Notes under the pieces: generated by a model | Told to the model about the DNA's origin: nothing | Seen by the model: only the letters and a program-made list of their open reading frames with translations | Database searches by the model: none | NCBI RefSeq assembly: GCF_030161375.1 | Contig: NZ_BSSQ01000017.1 | Location: 1-64,000 of the forward strand | DNA: 64,000 bases | From: Paenibacillus glycanilyticus | GTDB taxonomy: Bacteria > Bacillota > Bacilli > Paenibacillales > Paenibacillaceae | Direction of reading: 5' to 3' | Shown here: piece by piece, positions 50,152 to 58,757 of the stretch | How positions within the stretch are numbered: the stretch's first letter is position 1 | Layout: every line of letters begins with the position of its first letter | Translations under genes and position numbers: made by a program

Positions 50152-50177
50152 AAATGAGAGTTTTGGAGTGATTCTGC

Positions 50178-50453
50178 ATGGATCCATCCAAAGAAACACC
50201 GTCCAAAGAGAATCGGAAAAAGTCGGATTATGAGAGTTTTGGAGAAGACCCCTGGAGAGCAATGGGATTGGTCGGCACTATTGGCGCCGATCTAGCCGTA
50301 TGTCTGGGGCTTGGCTATTGGCTCGGTCATAAAGCCGATCTTGCAAACGGTACCGGATACTATTCTATTATTGGATTAGTAGCGGGACTGGCTGTAGGGA
50401 TCGTAACGGTCATATTCCTGATTCGGACGTTTGCGGGAGGCAAAGCGAAATAA
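50178..50453 (+). CDS. atpZ: AtpZ-like protein of the ATP synthase operon
   Basis: A 91-residue protein with a charged N-terminal region (Lys/Ser/Glu) and two hydrophobic helices (about 37-55 and 65-85). The patterns AMGLVGTIGADLAVCLGLGYWLG and TGYYSIIGLVAGLAVGIVTV match the AtpZ/AtpI-associated small proteins that precede ATP synthase genes and are thought to aid c-ring assembly or Mg2+ supply. The ATG follows ggagtg. The stop overlaps the next start by one base. Confidence 0.8.
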   Translation: MDPSKETPSKENRKKSDYESFGEDPWRAMGLVGTIGADLAVCLGLGYWLGHKADLANGTGYYSIIGLVAGLAVGIVTVIFLIRTFAGGKAK

Positions 50454-50863
50454 TGGACGATTTGTCGGCCCACTTGAAAGCCGTTACAAGAATTACTTTC
50501 TTATTCATGTCCCTCTGCTGCGTCGCTTGGGCGCTTATGCCCGAGAACGAAAGCTGGTGGGGCGGTCTGATGATCGGAGGAGCCGCCAGCCTGATTAACG
50601 CTTATCATCTGAGCTGGAAGGTGACGAAGGTTGGGGCGGTTGCCGCTGCACAGATCAAGAAGAGGGTTAACCTCGGATTTGTCACCCGTGCATGCATCAC
50701 GTTATTAGCAGTTGTAATTGCGACAAAAACATACACGTTCCAACTTTCCGCGACGGTTGCTGGTTTATTTGTCGCTCAATTGGCAACACTCATACTGGGA
50801 TTTTTGTCCAGACGGAAGTTGATGGCGTCGAATCCTACCGATGAAAGGGGTGAAAATAACTAA
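50453..50863 (+). CDS. atpI: ATP synthase subunit I
   Basis: A 136-residue membrane protein with four hydrophobic helices, chaperone-like for c-ring assembly. The body WGGLMIGGAASLINAYHLSWKV, then a C-terminal LGFLSRRKL motif, fit AtpI. It starts by overlap with atpZ and its last base (A of TAA) begins atpB, so the genes are tightly coupled. Confidence 0.85.
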   Translation: MDDLSAHLKAVTRITFLFMSLCCVAWALMPENESWWGGLMIGGAASLINAYHLSWKVTKVGAVAAAQIKKRVNLGFVTRACITLLAVVIATKTYTFQLSATVAGLFVAQLATLILGFLSRRKLMASNPTDERGENN

Positions 50864-51627
50864 TGGAACACATTTTCCCGATCGTTCACGTGGCAGGAAT
50901 CCGATTCGATCTGGCGACTCTGAGCATGATGCTTCTGACTAGCATTATCGTGTTCGTACTGGCAAGGCTCGCAGTAAGAAATTTGTCGGTTACGAATCCT
51001 ACGAAACTTCAGAACTTCCTGGAGTGGGTCATCGAATTCGTTGAGAACATCATCGGCACGTCCATGAGCATGAAACAAGGACGTCCATATCTCGTTCTCG
51101 GTATTTCCCTGATCATGTACATTTTCGTCGGTAATATGCTTGGTCTGCCATTCGGTATCGTAACCGAAGCGCATCACGGTGCTACGATCTTCGGATTGGA
51201 ACTCGATTTGAAGGGCGAAGAAGAAGGTCACATCGCATGGTGGAAATCGCCTACAGCTGACGTTGGTGTAACAGGTGCATTGACGATTATCGTCATCTTC
51301 CTAACTCACTTCGAAGGTTTGCGCCTGAACGCGAAGCATTACCTGAAGCACTATGTAGAGCCGCATTGGGCGTTCCTGCCTCTCGCATTGATCAAAGAGG
51401 TTGCGAAACCACTGTCTCTTGCATTGCGTCTTTACGGTAACATTTTCGCGGGCGAGGTTATGATTGGTGTCATCTTGGGCATGGGTTGGCTTGGTATCCC
51501 GGCACTCGTTGTATGGCAAGGCTTCAGCGTATTCGTAGGTGCTATCCAGGCCTTCGTATTCTGTATGCTGACGATGGTTTACATGTCGCAAGCGATTGTG
51601 CATGAAGAGCATGGCGAACAGCATTAA
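50863..51627 (+). CDS. atpB: ATP synthase Fo subunit a
   Basis: A 254-residue membrane subunit with five to six helices forming the proton half-channels. The essential Arg lies in SLALRLYGNIFAGEVMIGV (about 185-203). ATG is the overlap with atpI. The following atpE has its own strong ribosome site. Confidence 0.96.
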   Translation: MEHIFPIVHVAGIRFDLATLSMMLLTSIIVFVLARLAVRNLSVTNPTKLQNFLEWVIEFVENIIGTSMSMKQGRPYLVLGISLIMYIFVGNMLGLPFGIVTEAHHGATIFGLELDLKGEEEGHIAWWKSPTADVGVTGALTIIVIFLTHFEGLRLNAKHYLKHYVEPHWAFLPLALIKEVAKPLSLALRLYGNIFAGEVMIGVILGMGWLGIPALVVWQGFSVFVGAIQAFVFCMLTMVYMSQAIVHEEHGEQH

Positions 51628-51703
51628 TGGCTTCAAACCGGCGGTCAACCGGCGGTAACTATAAAAAACAAATTTTTCACGAAAATTGAGGAGGATTTTT
51701 CTA

Positions 51704-51928
51704 ATGGGAGCAACGGCATTAATCGCAGCAGCAATTGTATTCGGTTTGGGCGCACTGGGCGCAGGTATTGGTAACGGTCTGATCGTAGGTCGTACGGTTG
51801 AAGGTATTTCCCGTCAACCAGAACTTCGCGGTACACTTCAAACTACAATGTTTATCGGTGTCGCACTCGTCGAAGCACTTCCAGTTATCACGCTGGTACT
51901 CGCGTTTATCTTCTACGGCGAAGCTTAA
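51704..51928 (+). CDS. atpE: ATP synthase Fo subunit c
   Basis: A 74-residue proteolipid. Helix 1 has the glycine repeat GLGALGAGIGNGL. The ion-binding Glu lies in helix 2 (GVALVEALPVITLVLAF, about E54) and is followed by Ala rather than the Ser/Thr of Na+ types, so a proton ring is expected. ATG 51704 with gaggagg upstream is the start; the longer in-frame open stretch lacks one. Confidence 0.95.
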   Translation: MGATALIAAAIVFGLGALGAGIGNGLIVGRTVEGISRQPELRGTLQTTMFIGVALVEALPVITLVLAFIFYGEA

Positions 51929-52067
51929 TAAACAAGAATCAGTTCATGGCGGGGAGAGTGGCTTTGCCTCCGCGCCTTCCTTTTTATTTAGCCCTAGTTT
52001 AAGGGTTATATAACCGGATAGTAACGGTGTGAAACAGTGTTCAAGCTATGGAAAGGAGTGACGTTTT

Positions 52068-52550
52068 TTGGATATCGTATGGTCGAATTTTTTCATCCAG
52101 TTGGTTGCGTTTCTGATTCTTTTCTGGTTGCTTAAACGTTATGCTTTTGGTCCATTGTTCGGCATTATGGAGCAGCGCAGACAATACGTTCAAGAGCAGA
52201 TTGCTACTGCGGAAGCGAGCAAGAAAGAAGCAGAACAGCAATTGGAGCAACAGAAACAAGCACTTCAGGAAGCTCGTAAAGAAGCTTACGACATTATTGA
52301 GCAAGCTAAAGCTACAAGCTCGAAACAAGCCGAAGAAATCATTCAAGTTGCGAAATCCGAATCCACTCGTCTGAAAGACGATGCGGTTAAAGATATCGAG
52401 AGCGAGAAGAACAAAGCGGTTGCAGCACTTCGCGAAGAGGTTGGCGGAATTTCCGTCAAGATCGCTTCGAAAATTATCGAGAAGCAAGTGGACGAGAAAT
52501 CCCAAGAGCAATTGGTTAACCAATATCTTAAAGAGGTTGGAAGCAAATGA
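52068..52550 (+). CDS. atpF: ATP synthase Fo subunit b
   Basis: A 160-residue stator subunit. One N-terminal membrane helix (NFFIQLVAFLILFWLLKR) is followed by a long charged coiled coil (EQQLEQQKQALQEARKEAYD, Glu/Lys/Gln-rich) that reaches the F1 head. TTG start with aaggagtg upstream. Coupled to atpH by ATGA overlap. Confidence 0.94.
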   Translation: MDIVWSNFFIQLVAFLILFWLLKRYAFGPLFGIMEQRRQYVQEQIATAEASKKEAEQQLEQQKQALQEARKEAYDIIEQAKATSSKQAEEIIQVAKSESTRLKDDAVKDIESEKNKAVAALREEVGGISVKIASKIIEKQVDEKSQEQLVNQYLKEVGSK

Positions 52551-53086
52551 GCCGGGATGTCGTCGTAGCGAAGCGCTACGCTAAAGCACTGTTTGAGCTT
52601 GCTCAGGAGCAAAGCATCGTATCGGAAACCGAAGAACAGCTTAAGCTGATCGTTCAAGGCCTGAAGAATGATGCGGATGCCCGTAAATTCCTGGAGCTCC
52701 CAAGCATCGAGCCGGAGAAAAAAATCGCCGTGCTGAAAGGCGCTTTTGGCGATCATGTATCCGCGCTTGTCCTTCATACGCTTGAACTTATTCTTGTTCG
52801 CGGCCGTCAGGATCTTATCGCTGACGTATACGAAGCGTACACTAAGATTGCTGGGGAGTCGCTTGGTCAAGCGCATGCGATTGTTTATACAGCGCATTCC
52901 TTGTCCGATGTGGAACTGGCTGAAGTGGAAGCAAGCTTCGGCAAGCTGAGCGGCAAGAAAATTGTTGCGGAACAAATCGTTAAACCAGAATTGCTAGGCG
53001 GCGTGCAAGTGCGCATCGGCGATCGTCTGTATGACGGCAGCCTGTCCGGCAAGCTGGAACGTTTACAAAAATCGTTTAAAATCTAA
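52547..53086 (+). CDS. atpH: ATP synthase F1 subunit delta
   Basis: A 179-residue stator-cap subunit joining b dimer and alpha3beta3. VAKRYAKALFELAQEQSIVSE opens the N-terminal helical domain, and KPELLGGVQVRIGDRLYDGS (about 148-167) is the C-terminal signature. Overlaps atpF by four bases. 24 bases before the atpA start. Confidence 0.94.
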   Translation: MSRDVVVAKRYAKALFELAQEQSIVSETEEQLKLIVQGLKNDADARKFLELPSIEPEKKIAVLKGAFGDHVSALVLHTLELILVRGRQDLIADVYEAYTKIAGESLGQAHAIVYTAHSLSDVELAEVEASFGKLSGKKIVAEQIVKPELLGGVQVRIGDRLYDGSLSGKLERLQKSFKI

Positions 53087-53110
53087 TGCAGGTAGATAGG
53101 GGTGAACGAA

Positions 53111-54625
53111 TTGAGTATCAGACCTGATGAAATCAGCACGCTGATTAAACAACAGATCGACCAATATAAATCCGAAATTCAAGTCGTTGACGTCGGCACC
53201 GTAATCAATGTCGGTGACGGTATTGCCCGCGTACACGGTTTGGAAAATGCGATGCAGGGCGAACTGCTCGAATTCTCCAACGGCGTTGTAGGCATGGCGC
53301 TCAACTTGGAAGAAAGCAATGTTGGTGTCGTTATCCTCGGCCCTTACACGGATATCCGTGAAGGCGACCAAGTAAAACGCACGGGCCGCATCATGGAAGT
53401 GCCAGTAGGCGAAGAGCTTCTGGGCCGCGTTGTAAACCCGCTGGGTCAGCCGCTTGACGGCAAAGGTCCAATCAACACAACTCAGTTCCGCGCGATTGAA
53501 TCCCCGGCTCCGGGCGTTATCGATCGTAAATCGGTACATGAGCCAATGCAAACGGGCATTAAAGCGATCGACGCGATGGTACCGGTTGGCCGTGGTCAAC
53601 GTGAGCTTATCATCGGCGACCGCCAAACAGGTAAAACAGCAATTGCGATCGACGCAATTATCAACCAAAAAGGCAACGGCGTGAAATGTATCTACGTTGC
53701 CGTAGGTCAAAAACAATCCACGGTTGCTGGCGTAGTAGAAACACTCCGCAAGCACGGTGCTCTTGATTACACGATCGTCGTAACAGCTGGCGCATCCGAT
53801 CCGGCTCCATTGCTCTTCCTGGCTCCTTATGCAGGCTGCTCGATGGGTGAGTACTTCATGTACAAAGGCGAGCACGTGCTCGTTATCTACGATGACTTGT
53901 CGAAACAAGCGGCTGCATACCGCGAATTGTCCCTGTTGCTCCGCCGTCCGCCAGGTCGGGAAGCATACCCAGGTGACGTATTCTACCTGCACTCCCGTTT
54001 GCTCGAGCGCGCGGCTAAACTTAGCGACGCACTTGGCGGCGGCTCGCTGACGGCTCTGCCGTTCATCGAGACTCAAGCGTCTGACGTATCGGCTTACATT
54101 CCTACGAACGTAATCTCGATCACGGACGGCCAGATCTTCCTTGAAGCGGACCTGTTCTACTCCGGCCAACGTCCGGCAGTAAACGTAGGTATCTCGGTAT
54201 CCCGCGTAGGCGGTTCCGCACAAATCAAAGCAATGAAAAAGGTAGCCGGCACACTCCGTCTGGACCTTGCGGCTTACCGCGAGCTTCAAGCGTTCTCGCA
54301 GTTCGGGTCCGATCTTGATAAAGGTACGCTTGCCCGTCTGAACCGCGGCGCTCGTACAATGGAAATTCTGAAGCAAGGCGTTAACCAGCCGATGCCGGTT
54401 GAGAAGCAAGTAATCTCGATCTACTCCGCGGTTAAAGGCCACCTGGACGATATTCCGGTTGCTGATATCCAACGCTTCGAGAAAGAATTCCTTGCGTTCC
54501 TGGATGCTAGCCACCCAGAAATCGGCGAATCCATCCGTACAACAAAAGACCTCGTTGCCGACAACGAGAAAGCTCTTGTTGACGCGATTAACAAGTTCAA
54601 AAAAGGCTTCTCTGTATCGGCTTAA
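53111..54625 (+). CDS. atpA: ATP synthase F1 subunit alpha
   Basis: A 504-residue non-catalytic nucleotide-binding subunit. Walker A GDRQTGKTAIAIDAI (about 170-184), the arginine finger (VGISVSRVGGSAQIKAMKK, about 359-377), and normal length. TTG 53111 is preferred: aggggtga lies five bases upstream and the sequence MSIRPDEISTLI matches Bacillus AtpA. GTG 53102 would lie inside that ribosome site. Confidence 0.97.
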   Translation: MSIRPDEISTLIKQQIDQYKSEIQVVDVGTVINVGDGIARVHGLENAMQGELLEFSNGVVGMALNLEESNVGVVILGPYTDIREGDQVKRTGRIMEVPVGEELLGRVVNPLGQPLDGKGPINTTQFRAIESPAPGVIDRKSVHEPMQTGIKAIDAMVPVGRGQRELIIGDRQTGKTAIAIDAIINQKGNGVKCIYVAVGQKQSTVAGVVETLRKHGALDYTIVVTAGASDPAPLLFLAPYAGCSMGEYFMYKGEHVLVIYDDLSKQAAAYRELSLLLRRPPGREAYPGDVFYLHSRLLERAAKLSDALGGGSLTALPFIETQASDVSAYIPTNVISITDGQIFLEADLFYSGQRPAVNVGISVSRVGGSAQIKAMKKVAGTLRLDLAAYRELQAFSQFGSDLDKGTLARLNRGARTMEILKQGVNQPMPVEKQVISIYSAVKGHLDDIPVADIQRFEKEFLAFLDASHPEIGESIRTTKDLVADNEKALVDAINKFKKGFSVSA

Positions 54626-54929
54626 TTAGCCGTTAAGCTTAAGCCTTACGAATAAATGTCCCGCGCCCGTCTTTGTACGGGCGCAGGCGCTTAACACCAG
54701 GCTTTGTGGGTACTGTAGTTTTTTCGATTAGCCGGTTGTATGGAAGGAAACTGTGTGAGCCGAGAGTTTACGTGCTGCTTTTGAAGATGTATCCTCACCG
54801 TCAGGTGATTTGTTCAAAGGATACAGCTTCAATGGCGGCCGAGGTGAAATACAGGTTCCTGGAATACAACCATCCGCTAATCGAAGACGTCAACGGTACA
54901 GCAAAGCAACAAAGGCGGGTGACAATGCA
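54626..54929 (+). promoter_or_regulatory. Unusually long atpA-atpG intergenic spacer
   Basis: 304 bases separate atpA and atpG, where other Bacilli have tens. A perfect 8-base hairpin, gcgcccgt-ctttgt-acgggcgc (54663-54684), lies 38 bases after the stop. It lacks a T run, so it is not an intrinsic terminator; it may be an RNase or stability site. The plus-strand frame open from 54810 leads into atpG, but no good ribosome site precedes it. No other ORF is convincing. Confidence 0.55.
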
Positions 54930-55790
54930 ATGGCAAAAGGCATGCGCGACATTAAGCGCGAAATCAAAAGTAAACAAAACATGAAGCAAATCACGAAAGC
55001 GATGGAGATGGTTGCGGCTTCCAAGCTCAGAAGAGCACAAGAAGCATCGACGAATGCCCGTCCTTATTCGGATAAGCTGAAGGAAGTAGTAGCTAGCATC
55101 GCAGCAGGTTCCAAAGGCGTGAAACACCCGATGCTCGAGACGCGTCCGGTGCAAAAAACGGGTTACCTCGTTATCACGTCCGACCGTGGTCTGGCAGGCG
55201 GCTACAATGCGAACGTCCTTCGTAAAGTTACGCAAACGATTCGCGAGAAGCACAAATCGAATGATGAGTACGTATTGTTCGTAATCGGGCGTAAAGGCCG
55301 GGATTACTTCCGCCGCCGCAATATGCCGATCATCGATGAGGTAATCGGTCTTTCCGATGCGCCAACATTCGCTGACATCAAATCGATCGCTTACAACGCG
55401 GTCAAAATGTTCTCTGAGGGCAAATACGATGAGCTGTACATCTGCTACAACCAATTCGTAAATGCCATTACTCAGATCCCGACAGAAACTCGTTTGCTTC
55501 CGCTGCAGGAAGTAAGCGGCAACGGGCCGGTAACATCGTACGAGTACGAGCCGTCCCCGGAAGGCGTTCTGGAGGTGCTGCTGCCGAAATATGCGGAGAC
55601 GCTTATTTACAGCGCGGTGCTTGACGGGAAAGCCAGTGAACAAGGCGCTCGTATGACTGCCATGGGCAGCGCGACGAAAAATGCTAACAAAATGATCAAC
55701 CAATTGACACTGACCTATAACCGGGCACGTCAAGCGGCGATCACGCAAGAGATCTCGGAGATCGTAGCAGGTGCAAACGCACAGGCTTAA
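54930..55790 (+). CDS. atpG: ATP synthase F1 subunit gamma
   Basis: A 286-residue central-stalk rotor. The N-terminal helix (MAKGMRDIKREIKSKQNMKQ, then ITKAMEMVAASKLRRAQ) and C-terminal MTAMGSATKNANKMINQLTL, LTYNRARQAAITQEISEIV are conserved. ATG 54930 follows gcgggtga by seven bases and agrees with other AtpG proteins; in-frame starts back to 54810 would add an odd Gly/Arg-rich leader. Starts the second half of the operon. Confidence 0.95.
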   Translation: MAKGMRDIKREIKSKQNMKQITKAMEMVAASKLRRAQEASTNARPYSDKLKEVVASIAAGSKGVKHPMLETRPVQKTGYLVITSDRGLAGGYNANVLRKVTQTIREKHKSNDEYVLFVIGRKGRDYFRRRNMPIIDEVIGLSDAPTFADIKSIAYNAVKMFSEGKYDELYICYNQFVNAITQIPTETRLLPLQEVSGNGPVTSYEYEPSPEGVLEVLLPKYAETLIYSAVLDGKASEQGARMTAMGSATKNANKMINQLTLTYNRARQAAITQEISEIVAGANAQA

Positions 55791-55829
55791 GGAATATAGA
55801 AGTAAAAGAAAGTACCAGGAGGGAAAACC

Positions 55830-57233
55830 ATGAAAAAAGGACGCGTTGTATCCGTCATGGGTCCAGTCGTTGACTTGGAATTCGAACGCGGTAACCTGCC
55901 GGAAATTTTGAACGCCGTCAAAATCGTTCAAGATGCTCCAGCAGGCGGCATCGCTATTAATCTGACGCTTGAAGTAGCAGTTCATCTGGGTGATAACCTG
56001 GTTCGTGCTGTTGCGATGAGCACAACTGACGGTCTGGTCCGCGGCATGGAAGCTGTAGACACAGGCGCGCCAATCACAATTCCGGTTGGTGCAGCAACAC
56101 TCGGCCGCGTATTTAACGTACTTGGCGAACCTATCGACCAAGCAGGAGAAGCAGTCTCGGAAACAAATCTTCCGATTCACCGTCAAGCTCCTGCATTCGA
56201 CGAATTGTCCACGCAATCGGAAATTCTCGAAACAGGCATCAAAGTTATCGACTTGCTCGCTCCATACGCTAAAGGCGGTAAAATCGGTCTGTTCGGCGGC
56301 GCGGGCGTAGGTAAAACGGTAACGATCCAAGAACTTATCAACAACATCGCTCAAGAGCACGGCGGTATCTCCGTATTCGCTGGCGTAGGCGAGCGTACTC
56401 GTGAAGGTAATGACCTTTACCACGAGATGAAAGATTCCGGCGTACTTCCAAAAACAGCGATGGTATTCGGACAAATGAACGAACCGCCAGGCGCACGCCA
56501 ACGTGTAGCTTTGACGGGTCTGACAATGGCTGAATACTTCCGTGATGCTGAAGGCAAAGACGTACTTCTGTTCGTCGACAACATCTTCCGCTTCACGCAA
56601 GCAGGTTCCGAAGTATCGGCCCTTCTTGGCCGTATGCCTTCCGCGGTAGGTTACCAGCCAACGCTGGCAACTGAAATGGGTCAATTGCAAGAACGTATCA
56701 CGTCGACGAAAAAAGGTTCGGTTACTTCGATCCAAGCGATCTACGTACCTGCCGATGACTACACGGATCCGGCTCCTGCTACGACGTTTGCTCACTTGGA
56801 CGCTACAACTAACCTTGAGCGTAAAATCTCCGAGATGGGTATCTTCCCAGCGGTAGATCCACTTGCATCGTCGTCCCGTCTTCTTAACCCAGAGATTCTG
56901 GGCGAAGAGCATTACAACGTAGCTCAAGGCGTTAAGAGAATTCTTCAGCGCTATAAAGAGCTTCAAGATATTATCGCAATCCTTGGTATGGACGAGTTGA
57001 CTGAGGAAGACAAGCTGACTGTAGCGCGCGCGCGCCGCATTCAATTGTTCCTGTCCCAACCGTTCCACGTTGCTGAACCGTTCACGGGTATCAAAGGCAA
57101 ATACGTACCTGTTAAAGAAATCGTTCGCAGCTTTAAAGAAATTCTCGAGGGCAAACATGACGACCTTCCGGAAGAAGCTTTCCGATATGTAGGTGTGATT
57201 GAAGAGGCCGTGGAGAAAGCCAAAACGCTGTAA
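55830..57233 (+). CDS. atpD: ATP synthase F1 subunit beta
   Basis: A 467-residue catalytic subunit. Walker A GGAGVGKTVTIQELI (about 155-169), catalytic Glu in AGVGERTREGNDLYHEM (about 184-200), DVLLFVDNIFRFTQAG (Walker B) and the DELSEED-loop variant GMDELTEEDKLTVARARRIQ. ATG with caggagggaaaacc upstream. Highly biased codons. Confidence 0.98.
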   Translation: MKKGRVVSVMGPVVDLEFERGNLPEILNAVKIVQDAPAGGIAINLTLEVAVHLGDNLVRAVAMSTTDGLVRGMEAVDTGAPITIPVGAATLGRVFNVLGEPIDQAGEAVSETNLPIHRQAPAFDELSTQSEILETGIKVIDLLAPYAKGGKIGLFGGAGVGKTVTIQELINNIAQEHGGISVFAGVGERTREGNDLYHEMKDSGVLPKTAMVFGQMNEPPGARQRVALTGLTMAEYFRDAEGKDVLLFVDNIFRFTQAGSEVSALLGRMPSAVGYQPTLATEMGQLQERITSTKKGSVTSIQAIYVPADDYTDPAPATTFAHLDATTNLERKISEMGIFPAVDPLASSSRLLNPEILGEEHYNVAQGVKRILQRYKELQDIIAILGMDELTEEDKLTVARARRIQLFLSQPFHVAEPFTGIKGKYVPVKEIVRSFKEILEGKHDDLPEEAFRYVGVIEEAVEKAKTL

Positions 57234-57257
57234 TAGCGAAAGGCGGGAGGAATCCAC

Positions 57258-57656
57258 ATGAGTACTTTTCTGGTTGAAATCGTAACTCCGGAACGCAAGG
57301 TGTACGCAGAAACGGCCACTATGGTCAGCGTAAAAGGCATAGCGGGTGAGCTCGGCATTTTGCCAAACCACATTCCGCTAGTGACTCCACTGCGTATTGC
57401 TCCGGTAAGCATCAAACGTGACGGTAAAGTTGACGTTCTTGCTGTAGGCGGAGGATTCATTGAAGTCCGTAAGGACAAAGTGGTTATCCTTGCTGAAAGC
57501 GCGGAACTGGCTAATGAGATCGACGTGAACCGCGCGCAAGCTGCGAAACAGCGTGCTGAAGAGCGCCTGGCAGTTAAACGCGATGAGGTCGACTTCAAAC
57601 GCGCAGAGCTCGCTCTGCAGCGTGCAACGAACCGCATCAACGTTACTGAGCGTTAA
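57258..57656 (+). CDS. atpC: ATP synthase F1 subunit epsilon
   Basis: A 132-residue rotor subunit that regulates hydrolysis. The beta-sandwich half has LVEIVTPERKVYAETATMVS and GELGILPNHIPLVTPL, followed by a C-terminal pair of helices (AQAAKQRAEERLAVKRDEVD, RAELALQRATNRI). ATG with gcgggagg upstream; last gene of the operon. Confidence 0.95.
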   Translation: MSTFLVEIVTPERKVYAETATMVSVKGIAGELGILPNHIPLVTPLRIAPVSIKRDGKVDVLAVGGGFIEVRKDKVVILAESAELANEIDVNRAQAAKQRAEERLAVKRDEVDFKRAELALQRATNRINVTER

Positions 57657-57661
57657 GAAAC

Positions 57662-57707
57662 AAGCCGCTTGAATCTCTTAGTTGAGATTTAAGCGGCTTT
57701 TCTTTTG
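57662..57707 (+). terminator. Intrinsic terminator of the atp operon
   Basis: aagccgctt-gaatctc...gagattt-aagcggctt, a two-tier hairpin, followed by ttcttttg. Confidence 0.9.
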
Positions 57708-57795
57708 CCAAAGACGACTTGCGTCTCATTGACACCAATATAACTATCTTTCACAATGGATATACATAGAGGAACGATAGAAAGGGGGCATTGGT

Positions 57796-58584
57796 ATGAT
57801 TGATATCCATACGCATATCCTGCCTGGCATTGATGACGGAGCTGCCGACTGGGACTATTCGATCAAGCTAGCCCGTGCCGCAGCAGCCGAAGGGATCACC
57901 GGCATCATTGCAACGCCGCACCACTACGACGGCAAATATAGCAATGAAAAGGAAACCGTCATTGAGCTGACCGCCGAATTAAATAATAGACTGCTCGGGC
58001 TAGATATACCGATTACGATTCAATCGGGGCAGGAGATCCGGGTTCATTCCGAATTTCTGACCAACTGGCAAGGCGGAAGACTGCTGCCAATGGGCAATTC
58101 GTCTTATGTCCTTATTGAGATGCCGTCCTCGCAGATTCCGAAGTCCATGGAGCAGATCGTATATGAGCTGCGTTTGATAGGAATTCGTACGGTTATCGCC
58201 CATCCGGAGCGGAATGCCGAGGTGGTACAACATCCGGACCGCTTGGCAGAACTGATCGACCTTGGCGCTTGCGCTCAAGTAACGACCCATTCCTTGCTCG
58301 GAGGTTTCGGCAGAGGAATTGAGAAGTCGGCTTGGAACTTGTGCAGGCGGGGTCTTATTCATGTCGTGTCTTCAGATGCTCATCATTTGGAATGGCGCGG
58401 TTTCCGAATGAAAGAGGCGTACGAGCGGGTTGAAGCTGAGATGGGGCCAGTATGGAGAAGATATTTCGAGGGCAATGCGCAGGCCATCTGGGACGGTAGA
58501 GCGTTAACTGATCAGCCGTCGCTTACGCAATCCGCATCCAAAGCCGGAGGCTGGGGCAAGCTAAAGTCTTTATTCGGCAAGTGA
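57796..58584 (+). CDS. Tyrosine-protein phosphatase, PHP type (CapC/YwqE-like)
   Basis: A 262-residue metal-dependent phosphatase that dephosphorylates BY-kinases and their targets in capsule or exopolysaccharide control. The PHP motif MIDIHTHILPGIDDGA (1-16), GIIATPHHYDGKY (about 36-48) and TVIAHPERNAEV and VVSSDAHHLEWRGF are its Mn-binding segments. Normal length. ATG with aaaggggg upstream. No BY-kinase neighbour is present in the window. Ends at a strong terminator before the iron importer. Confidence 0.93.
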   Translation: MIDIHTHILPGIDDGAADWDYSIKLARAAAAEGITGIIATPHHYDGKYSNEKETVIELTAELNNRLLGLDIPITIQSGQEIRVHSEFLTNWQGGRLLPMGNSSYVLIEMPSSQIPKSMEQIVYELRLIGIRTVIAHPERNAEVVQHPDRLAELIDLGACAQVTTHSLLGGFGRGIEKSAWNLCRRGLIHVVSSDAHHLEWRGFRMKEAYERVEAEMGPVWRRYFEGNAQAIWDGRALTDQPSLTQSASKAGGWGKLKSLFGK

Positions 58585-58601
58585 AAATTTAGCGCTAAAA
58601 T

Positions 58602-58658
58602 AGTGACCTGTCAGACATGACGAAATTATGATCATGTTGTGACAGGTTATTTTTTTTC
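58602..58658 (+). terminator. Intrinsic terminator of the tyrosine phosphatase gene
   Basis: The outer stem gacctgtc/gacaggtt and an inner stem acatga/tcatgt enclose an AT-rich loop and are followed by eight T. Confidence 0.9.
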
Positions 58659-58680
58659 GCGAAAAGTTGGTCCGATTCTA

Positions 58681-58744
58681 TTGACTCTGATAGTGATAAT
58701 CTTTATCATTGAGAACGTAATTAATGAGAATGATAATCATTATG
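58681..58744 (+). promoter_or_regulatory. Fur-controlled promoter with two Fur boxes
   Basis: TTGACT (58681-58686) and TATCAT (58704-58709) are 17 bases apart. Fur box 1 at 58689-58707 (gatagtgataatctttatc) matches the 19-base consensus at 17 positions and lies between and over the promoter elements. Fur box 2 at 58726-58744 also matches at 17 of 19 and covers the region just before the ribosome site. Iron-loaded Fur should repress strongly. Confidence 0.9.
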
Positions 58745-58757
58745 TGGGGGTTTAGCA

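Noticed and set aside
54810..54929. N-terminal extension of AtpG
   Set aside because: No ribosome site, Gly/Arg-rich leader absent from other AtpG proteins. ATG 54930 is well placed.
54801..57371. Very long open frame on the minus strand opposite atpG and atpD
   Set aside because: It mirrors highly biased codons of the real ATP synthase genes, has no ribosome site, and its peptide is Arg/Cys/Phe-rich without domain motifs.
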